Origin: Candidatus Nealsoniibacteriota bacterium
GTDB taxonomy: Bacteria > Patescibacteriota > Minisyncoccia > Minisyncoccales > GWA2-38-27
Length of the DNA: 10,834 nt
Direction: 5' to 3'
Assembly (NCBI GenBank): GCA_003559065.1
Contig: PWMZ01000028.1
Span: 1-10,834, forward strand
Positions within the stretch are counted from its first letter, which is position 1. Every line of letters begins with the position of its first letter. Below, piece after piece: positions 6,766-10,834 of the stretch. Both the position numbers and the translations under genes were made by a program. Under the pieces are notes generated by a model that did not search any database, had not been told where the DNA came from, and saw only the letters and a list, made by a program, of their open reading frames with translations.

Positions 6766-7456
6766 TTTTTTTAAAAATAATTTTTTGTTGAAATATTGTA
6801 AACAAGGTTGTGGTTATCCAATAAAGACCAACAGCAGAAGACAGCTGAAAAAGAATAAAAACGGTAAAAGCTGGCATAAAAATTTGCATTTGTTTTTGCA
6901 TAGCTAAAGCCATATCACTTTTTTTCTTACTTTTAGGTGCTGTCATTTTAATTTGAATAAACTGTAGTGCCCCGGCTAATAAAGCTATAAACCAAAAAGA
7001 TTCGCTCAGGTTAATGACTCCCAAAAACATAATATCAACTACTTCAGGGTTTTGAACAAAAGGATACAGCCTTTCTAACTGTTCTCCTTGAAAACCGGCA
7101 ATAAAAACCCTAAACAAAGCTAGCAAAATCGGTAATTGAATTAATAAAGGCAAACAGCCTCCGAAAGGATTAATTCCTTCTTCTTTATAAAGATTCATCG
7201 TCGCTTCAGCCTGAGCTGATTTGTCATCTTTATGTTTTTCCTTGATCTCTTTAATCTTAGAGTCAAGCTGAGCCATTCTTTTTTGAGATCTAATGGCTTT
7301 GCTGTTTAAAGGATAAATAATAAACTTAATTAAAATAGTCAAAATAATAATAGCAAAACCAATGTCTACCACAAAAGGAAGATTGTAAATAAAAATCAAA
7401 ATATTAAAAAGTGGCTGTTCTAATAGTAAATGAAATGATGATGATAAAAAATTCAT
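6752..7456 (-). CDS. yidC: Membrane protein insertase YidC
   Basis: YidC/Oxa1 inserts and folds membrane proteins, alone or with SecYEG. The 234-residue protein is of the short type, without the large periplasmic P1 domain of Gram-negative YidC and without a lipobox cysteine. The core starts with a membrane segment at about 31-50 ([17 protein letters not shown]) and a charged cytoplasmic hairpin at 52-92. It continues with [17 protein letters not shown] (99-115), a span at about 152-170, a basic loop (171-181) and two closing spans (about 192-225) with [12 protein letters not shown]. The groove position usually occupied by Arg (Arg366 in E. coli) is Lys44 here, keeping the positive charge. 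The start overlaps the yidD stop by four bases (ATGA); the end overlaps jag by 14. Confidence 0.95.
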   Translation of the reverse strand: MNFLSSSFHLLLEQPLFNILIFIYNLPFVVDIGFAIIILTILIKFIIYPLNSKAIRSQKRMAQLDSKIKEIKEKHKDDKSAQAEATMNLYKEEGINPFGGCLPLLIQLPILLALFRVFIAGFQGEQLERLYPFVQNPEVVDIMFLGVINLSESFWFIALLAGALQFIQIKMTAPKSKKKSDMALAMQKQMQIFMPAFTVFILFQLSSAVGLYWITTTLFTIFQQKIIFKKNGQD

Positions 7457-7647
7457 GGTAAATCAATCCCTCCTTTGTTAAAAGGATGGCACTTTAAAAT
7501 TCTTTTCAGAAAAAGCAAAAAACCTTTTATTTGTCCATGTTTTTTGATAGCCAAAAAGTAATATTCGGAACAGGTAGGAAAAAAACGGCAACTAGCTGGA
7601 AAAAGAGGAGATAATAATATTTGGTATAATCTAATTATTTTTTTCAT
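7453..7647 (-). CDS. yidD: Membrane protein insertion efficiency factor YidD
   Basis: YidD is a small amphipathic membrane-associated protein that helps YidC-dependent insertion. The 64-residue protein shows almost the whole family signature: [20 protein letters not shown] (7-26), [12 protein letters not shown] (27-38), [18 protein letters not shown] (47-64), including the conserved Cys residues at 20, 26 and 53. It is shorter than the 70-85 residues common elsewhere because nothing follows the terminal GGxDxP. Both ends use ATGA overlaps (with rnpA upstream and yidC downstream), so it is coupled to its neighbours. No separate ribosome binding site is visible. Confidence 0.95.
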   Translation of the reverse strand: MKKIIRLYQILLSPLFPASCRFFPTCSEYYFLAIKKHGQIKGFLLFLKRILKCHPFNKGGIDLP

Positions 7648-7967
7648 AATAGCTTTGATTCTTTTAAAAGGTTAATTAAGTCTTTTTTTACTTCTTTTTC
7701 CTTTTTAAAAACAATTAAAACGATGTCGTTTCCCGGTTTAATTTCAGGTAAGAATTCTTTAATTAAGTGCCTTAATTTCCTTTTAATTTTATTTCTATCA
7801 ACCGCCCTAGGAGAAACCTTTTTACTCACAACAAAACCGAATCTGTTATAACTCAAATCATTATTGATAAATTTTAAACCAAGAAAGCCTTTTTTAAAGT
7901 TTTCCCCTTTTTTAAAAACGCCTTCAAACTCTTTCTTTTTTAACAAACGGTTCTTAAGAGGCAACAT
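7644..7967 (-). CDS. rnpA: Ribonuclease P protein component
   Basis: RnpA is the protein subunit of RNase P, which removes the 5' leader of pre-tRNAs; it binds the leader and stabilises the catalytic RNA. The 107-residue protein has the expected order: [20 protein letters not shown] at the N-terminus, [10 protein letters not shown] (42-51), and the RNR box [12 protein letters not shown] (58-69). It ends with [10 protein letters not shown] (80-89) and a short C-terminal helix. The start at 7967 gives the conserved MLPxKNRL opening and lies 14 bases inside the 3' end of rpmH, in another frame. The RNase P RNA gene is not in this window. Confidence 0.95.
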   Translation of the reverse strand: MLPLKNRLLKKKEFEGVFKKGENFKKGFLGLKFINNDLSYNRFGFVVSKKVSPRAVDRNKIKRKLRHLIKEFLPEIKPGNDIVLIVFKKEKEVKKDLINLLKESKLL

Positions 7968-8070
7968 TAATTTTTTTCCTCTTTTTCTTCCTTTTTTGAG
8001 CTAAAACTTTTTTGCTCTTGTTTCTAAAACCGTATGTTTTTTTTCTTTTTCTTTTTTTATTCAAAGACAT
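7954..8070 (-). CDS. rpmH: 50S ribosomal protein L34 (short form)
   Basis: A 38-residue, extremely basic ORF reads MSLNKKRKRKKTYGF and continues with RNKSKKVLAQKRKKKRKKI. It aligns with L34 at T[HY]GF, KVL and the terminal basic helix, and lies between dnaA and rnpA where rpmH is expected. It is shorter than the usual 44-49 residues: the usual N-terminal KRTYQP is not recognisable, and six residues lie between GF (14-15) and VL (22-23), against eleven in Thermus and E. coli L34. ATG 8070 is the only ATG in this open frame; the frame closes at an in-frame TGA about 40 bases upstream. It has a good promoter directly upstream and overlaps rnpA by 14 bases. L34 sits deep in the large subunit RNA. 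Confidence 0.88.
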   Translation of the reverse strand: MSLNKKRKRKKTYGFRNKSKKVLAQKRKKKRKKINVAS

Positions 8071-8078
8071 ACTTTTTG

Positions 8079-8107
8079 AGTATAATATTAAAACTAATTT
8101 TAGTCAA
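8079..8107 (-). promoter_or_regulatory. Probable strong promoter of the rpmH operon, predicted leaderless or near-leaderless
   Basis: Read on the minus strand, TTGACT (8107-8102) and TATACT (8084-8079) each match the sigma70 consensus at five of six positions, with an ideal 17-base spacer. Eight bases separate the -10 from the rpmH ATG, so the transcript should start within a base or two of the start codon. No Shine-Dalgarno sequence is present. This is the best promoter match in the window and would drive rpmH-rnpA-yidD-yidC-jag. DnaA-box-like sequences lie just upstream of the -35. Confidence 0.68.
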
Positions 8108-8136
8108 TTAAAAGTTAATAATTTTAAATTCACAAA

Positions 8137-8156
8137 ATATCCACAGCTTATTAACA
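8137..8156 (+). promoter_or_regulatory. Tandem DnaA-box-like sites
   Basis: ATATCCACA (8137-8145) differs from the consensus TTATCCACA only at the first base. TTATTAACA (8148-8156) follows 11 bases later, start to start, on the same face of the helix. The DnaA encoded next door keeps the recognition residues (Arg385, Asp411, His412, Thr413, matching E. coli Arg399, Asp433, His434, Thr435), so canonical boxes are expected. The first site is well supported; the second is a weak match in AT-rich DNA. Confidence 0.5.
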
Positions 8157-8170
8157 ACTTTGAGCCTAAC

Positions 8171-8204
8171 TTGCATTTTTTATATATTTACATTATGTTA
8201 AAAT
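8171..8204 (+). promoter_or_regulatory. Probable dnaA promoter, short leader or leaderless
   Basis: Two overlapping readings are possible. An extended -10, TG-T-TAAAAT (8196-8204), ends seven bases before the dnaA ATG and would give a leaderless message, like yebC. Alternatively TTGCAT (8171-8176), a 17-base spacer and TATGTT (8194-8199) give a leader of about five bases. Either way there is no room for a Shine-Dalgarno sequence. A perfect TATAAT at 8081-8086 on the same strand could be a further upstream promoter but lacks a good -35. Confidence 0.48.
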
Positions 8205-8211
8205 TAGATAT

Positions 8212-9555
8212 ATGACCAAGCAAGAACTCTGGCAAGAAGTATTAGCCCAAATACAAACAGATCTTTCTTCTGCAAATTTTTCTACTTGGTTTAAAAATAC
8301 CGAAATTATTAATGTTAAAAAAACAAATGTCCAAGTTGGTGTTCCTAATTCCTTTGTTAAAGAATGGTTAGAAAAAAAATACCATAAAAAAATATTTAAA
8401 ATAATTCATGACCAAAGCCCAAAAATAAGAAAGATAGAATATGTTGTTAAAAAAAATACCGTTAATAATTTAAATAATAAAAACTCTGTTCCCGAAAGCC
8501 AGCTATCTTTTCAAGAATTAGAAAGTAATCAAAAAACTAATTTAAACCCTAAATATATTTTTGAAAATTTAATTGTAGGCCCCTTTAATGAACTCCCTTA
8601 TGCCGCTGCTTCGGCAGTAACAGAAAACCCGGGAAATGTTTATAACCCGTTTTTTTTATACGGTGGAGTAGGATTAGGTAAAACTCATATTTTACAGGCC
8701 ACTGGAAATCAAATAGCTAAAAATTTTCCTAAAAAAAATATCAAATATATTTCTTCGGAAAGATTTACCACCGAATTAGTTTCTTCTATTCATAATAGAT
8801 CGGTTGAAGAGTTTAAAAAGAAATACCGAGCAATTGATGTTTTAATTATAGACGACATTCAATTTTTATCCGGAAGAGAAAAAACTCAAGAAGAATTTTT
8901 CCATATTTTCAATATTTTATACGAAAAAAACAAACAAATAATTATTTCCTCAGACAGATCTCCAAAATCAATTTCTTATTTAGCAGAAAGACTAAGATCT
9001 CGTTTTGAAGGAGGAATGACCGCTGATATTAGTTTTCCTGATTTGGAAACTAGAATTGCTATTTTAAAATCAAAGGCCCAAGAGAGAGAAGCCGATTTTT
9101 CTGATGAAATTTATAATTATATCGCCTCAAATATTAAAACCAATATTAGAGAATTAGAAGGAGCTTTAAATAGATTAGTTATTCATCAAAAAATAAATAA
9201 TAATTTAAAATTAGAAGAAGTAAAAAAAATGTTAAAAGGAATTACCTCTCCTCCGGCAAAGAATATTACTCCTAAGAATGTTATTAAAACCGTAGCTGAG
9301 TTTTTTGATTTAAAAGAAAAAGATATCATTAATAAATCAAGAAAAAGAGAAATTGTTAAGCCAAGACAAATCGCCATGTATTTATTGAGGGAAGAAACAA
9401 AAAATTCTTTTCCTTTTATTGGAAAAAGGTTTGGAGGTAAAGACCACACAACTGCTATTCACTCTTACAGAAAAATTTGTAACGAAATAGAAAAAGATAA
9501 AAAGTTAGAAGAAGAAATTTTTTTAATAAAAGAAAGGTTGTTAAATTCTTCTTGA
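8212..9555 (+). CDS. dnaA: Chromosomal replication initiator protein DnaA
   Basis: DnaA binds DnaA boxes, melts the origin and loads the helicase. The 447-residue protein has all four domains. Domain I (1-80) starts LWQEVLAQIQ and contains Trp7 and FSTWF. Domain II is a short Asn/Gln-rich linker (81-110). The AAA+ domain III (111-345) has Walker A GGVGLGKT (151-158), Walker B LIIDD (211-215), LAERLRSRFEGG (257-268, with the arginine-finger region) and sensor II NIRELEGAL (311-319). Domain IV has PRQIAMYLL (384-392) and the signature FGGKDHTTAIHSYRKI (407-422). No key residue is missing. The start follows the predicted promoter within a few bases. The neighbours, L34/RnpA on one side and DnaN on the other, make this the usual origin locus. 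Confidence 0.98.
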   Translation: MTKQELWQEVLAQIQTDLSSANFSTWFKNTEIINVKKTNVQVGVPNSFVKEWLEKKYHKKIFKIIHDQSPKIRKIEYVVKKNTVNNLNNKNSVPESQLSFQELESNQKTNLNPKYIFENLIVGPFNELPYAAASAVTENPGNVYNPFFLYGGVGLGKTHILQATGNQIAKNFPKKNIKYISSERFTTELVSSIHNRSVEEFKKKYRAIDVLIIDDIQFLSGREKTQEEFFHIFNILYEKNKQIIISSDRSPKSISYLAERLRSRFEGGMTADISFPDLETRIAILKSKAQEREADFSDEIYNYIASNIKTNIRELEGALNRLVIHQKINNNLKLEEVKKMLKGITSPPAKNITPKNVIKTVAEFFDLKEKDIINKSRKREIVKPRQIAMYLLREETKNSFPFIGKRFGGKDHTTAIHSYRKICNEIEKDKKLEEEIFLIKERLLNSS

Positions 9556-9562
9556 AAACCCT

Positions 9563-9592
9563 TGTTAAAAACTGTTAAAAAGTTGTTGATAA
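9563..9592 (-). promoter_or_regulatory. Helically phased DnaA-box-like cluster
   Basis: On the minus strand three same-orientation 9-mers end in AACA: TTATCAACA (9592-9584, eight of nine to TTATCCACA), TTTTTAACA (9581-9573) and TTTTTAACA (9571-9563). Their conserved ends (TGTT on the plus strand at 9563, 9573 and 9584) are 10 and 11 bases apart, one helical turn each. The strongest copy is on the side facing the AT-rich stretch. Only one is a near-consensus box; the others would be weak, cooperative sites. Confidence 0.48.
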
Positions 9593-9672
9593 AAAAAAAT
9601 AAAAATTAATCCCCACCTTTTATAACAGTAATTAAGAAGATAAAATAAAGTAAAAATAAACTTAAAAAAAAG

Positions 9673-9700
9673 TTGTTCACAATACTAATAATAATAAACT
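9673..9700 (+). promoter_or_regulatory. Possible dnaN promoter overlapping a DnaA-box-like site
   Basis: TTGTTC (9673-9678), a 16-base spacer and TAAACT (9695-9700) make a modest sigma70-type match 13 bases before the dnaN ATG. The -35 lies inside TTGTTCACA (9673-9681, seven of nine to the DnaA box), so DnaA binding could affect it. No Shine-Dalgarno sequence precedes the ATG. Cotranscription from dnaA is an alternative, since no terminator separates the two genes. Confidence 0.33.
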
Positions 9701-9713
9701 AAAAAAAATATAT

Positions 9714-10834
9714 ATGAAACTATTAATATTACAAGAAAAATTAAAAAAAGGGCTAAATATTGTTTCTAAATTAACTTCTAAATCTTTAACTCTTCCTATT
9801 TTAAACAACATATTATTAAGTACTAAAAAAAACTTTTTAGAATTAGCTTGTACTGATTTAGAAGTTGGTATTAAATATTATATTTTAACCAAAGTAGAAA
9901 AACAGGGGAAAACAACTATTCCCTCACAGTTGTTTTTTAATTTTATTAATCTTTTGCCTGAAAAAAAAGTTAATATTGAATTAAAAAAGAATAATCTCCA
10001 AATCGATTGTGAAAACTACAAAACCCAAATAAATACTATTTCAGCCGAAGAATTTCCTATTATTCCTATTTTGAAAGAGTCAGAAAGTATTACTTTAAAT
10101 AATAAGCTATTTTGTAAAAGCTTATCTCAAGTAGTTGATATTGCTTCTTTATCTAATTCTAAACCTGAAATTTCTGGAATTTATCTTTTGTTTCAAAAAA
10201 AACAATTAACCATTACCGCTACTGATAGTTTTAGATTAGGAGAAAAGAAAATCTTTTTTAAAAAACCCCATCTTTTAAATAAAGATTATTCTTTAATTAT
10301 TCCTCAAAAAACGGCCAAATATTTAATTAATATTTTTTCCGAAAAAGAAGGAGAAATGAAAATCTCTTTTTCCCAAAACCAAATTATGTTTGAATCATTT
10401 TTAGAAGAAATAGATCATCCTGAAACACAATTAGTTTCCAAGCTAATTGACGGAGAATACCCTCATTACCAAGAAATAATACCTGAAAAATTTTCTACCG
10501 AGATTGTTGTCAAAAAAGAAGAACTCTTGAACCAAATTAAATCAGCCAGTTTATTTAGTAAAAAAACCAACGAAATTAAAATAAAAGCTAATCTCAAAAA
10601 TAAATCTCTTGATATTTTTTCCGAAAATAGTGATAAAGGAGAATATCAATCAAGTATAAAAACGAAGATAAAAGGGAAAAATGACGAAATTACTTTTAAT
10701 TATAAGTTTTTGATTGATGGTCTTTCTAATATAGATAGTTCAGAGGTTATTTTTGGTCTTAATGGGAACTCAGGACCGAGTGCCTTAAAGCCGGTGGGTG
10801 ATCAAAGCTATATTTATATTATTATGCCTATTAA
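9714..10834 (+). CDS. dnaN: DNA polymerase III beta subunit (sliding clamp), 3' end cut by window edge
   Basis: DnaN forms the ring clamp that tethers DNA polymerase III and other DNA enzymes to DNA. Reading from ATG 9714 gives 373 complete codons with no stop before the window ends. The N-terminus MKLLILQEKLKKGLNIVSKL and LTLPILNNILL (26-34) are typical, as are LACTDLEVGI (44-53), TATDSFRLGEKK (168-179) and LIDGEYPHYQEIIP (244-257). The last visible residues, YIYIIMPI (366-373), match the conserved clamp C-terminus (MPMRL in E. coli), so only about two residues and the stop are missing. All three clamp domains are therefore present. The start has no Shine-Dalgarno sequence. It lies 158 bases after dnaA, in the standard order. 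Confidence 0.96.
   Translation, partial: MKLLILQEKLKKGLNIVSKLTSKSLTLPILNNILLSTKKNFLELACTDLEVGIKYYILTKVEKQGKTTIPSQLFFNFINLLPEKKVNIELKKNNLQIDCENYKTQINTISAEEFPIIPILKESESITLNNKLFCKSLSQVVDIASLSNSKPEISGIYLLFQKKQLTITATDSFRLGEKKIFFKKPHLLNKDYSLIIPQKTAKYLINIFSEKEGEMKISFSQNQIMFESFLEEIDHPETQLVSKLIDGEYPHYQEIIPEKFSTEIVVKKEELLNQIKSASLFSKKTNEIKIKANLKNKSLDIFSENSDKGEYQSSIKTKIKGKNDEITFNYKFLIDGLSNIDSSEVIFGLNGNSGPSALKPVGDQSYIYIIMPI

Larger units (their letters stand above)
8071..8211. other. rpmH-dnaA intergenic region, candidate part of oriC and dnaA control region
   Basis: This 141-base non-coding gap separates divergent rpmH and dnaA. It holds two outward-facing promoters and, between them, three DnaA-box-like 9-mers: TTATTAACT on the minus strand (8121-8113), ATATCCACA (8137-8145, eight of nine to TTATCCACA) and TTATTAACA (8148-8156, seven of nine). 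An 8-base perfect inverted repeat, GTTAATAA (8114-8121) and TTATTAAC (8148-8155), brackets the best box. The arrangement fits dnaA autoregulation and/or an origin subregion. The overlapping plus-strand ORF (8012-8215) is not a gene. Confidence 0.55.
9556..9713. other. dnaA-dnaN intergenic region, candidate oriC with AT-rich unwinding stretch
   Basis: This 158-base non-coding gap begins with a cluster of DnaA-box-like sites (9563-9592) and continues into almost pure A/T, including a nine-A run (9591-9599), an A-rich purine stretch (9630-9670), another box-like site TTGTTCACA (9673-9681), four TAA repeats (9686-9697) and an A-run leading into TATATATG. A cluster of initiator sites followed by very easily melted DNA between dnaA and dnaN is the standard layout of many bacterial origins. 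No ORF or hairpin terminator is visible. Confidence 0.58.

Noticed and set aside
8081..8086. Perfect TATAAT on the plus strand as the main dnaA promoter
   Set aside because: No acceptable -35 at 16-18 bases and it would give a leader over 110 bases long through the box cluster; it overlaps the minus-strand rpmH promoter, whose match is better.
8012..8215. Plus-strand ORF of 67 residues before dnaA
   Set aside because: It is antisense to rpmH and crosses promoters and DnaA-box-like sites; its sequence is a low-complexity Phe/Leu translation of AT-rich DNA with no family character.
61..9555. Recoded TGA (Gracilibacteria-type code)
   Set aside because: Genuine genes end at TGA at natural family C-termini (yebC, TraC-like, yidD, rnpA, dnaA) and none has an in-frame TGA inside.

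Overview
This AT-rich window most likely comes from a Patescibacteria (Candidate Phyla Radiation) genome, probably Parcubacteria-like. The evidence is compact genes, several ATGA stop-start overlaps, a PrgI / TraC-like / VirB4 cluster of the type common in that radiation, a shortened YebC, a Jag protein lacking its N-terminal domain and a 38-residue ribosomal protein L34. TGA is used as a real stop codon (yebC, the TraC-like gene, yidD, rnpA, dnaA), so the code is standard and not the TGA=Gly code of Gracilibacteria and Absconditabacteria. The lineage call rests on gene style and order only; no rRNA is present.

Layout. Positions 61-3129 (+): yebC, ruvC and a class A penicillin-binding protein (PBP1A type), tightly packed. 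Positions 3158-6350 (+): a four-gene unit that starts with an unrecognised 128-residue helical protein, then PrgI, a TraC-like protein equal to the N-terminal part of VirB4, and the VirB4 ATPase. Positions 6352-8070 (-): the operon rpmH-rnpA-yidD-yidC-jag, transcribed away from dnaA and ending one base from the VirB4 stop codon. Positions 8212-10834 (+): dnaA and a nearly complete dnaN that runs off the right edge by about two residues.

The rnpA-rpmH-dnaA-dnaN order is the classical neighbourhood of a bacterial chromosome origin. The two non-coding gaps around dnaA (8071-8211 and 9556-9713) hold clusters of DnaA-box-like 9-mers spaced by about one helical turn, and the second is extremely AT-rich. 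If oriC is here, the rpmH operon and dnaA-dnaN run with the replication fork, while the whole yebC-to-VirB4 block runs against it.

How the genes work together. RnpA processes tRNA; YidD, YidC and Jag belong to the inner-membrane insertion and RNA-binding set usually found beside L34; DnaA and DnaN start and sustain replication; RuvC resolves Holliday junctions; PBP1A builds peptidoglycan; PrgI and the split VirB4 form the membrane/ATPase core of a type IV secretion-like or DNA/protein transport machine whose other parts are not here.

The points most worth a second look are the VirB4 module with its unknown first gene, a recurring promoter layout in which the -10 box sits 5-8 bases before the ATG (predicting leaderless mRNAs) with no Shine-Dalgarno sequences anywhere, the phased DnaA-box clusters, and eroded forms of L34 and the Jag KH motif. 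I found no CRISPR array, insertion sequence, tRNA, rRNA or defence system.
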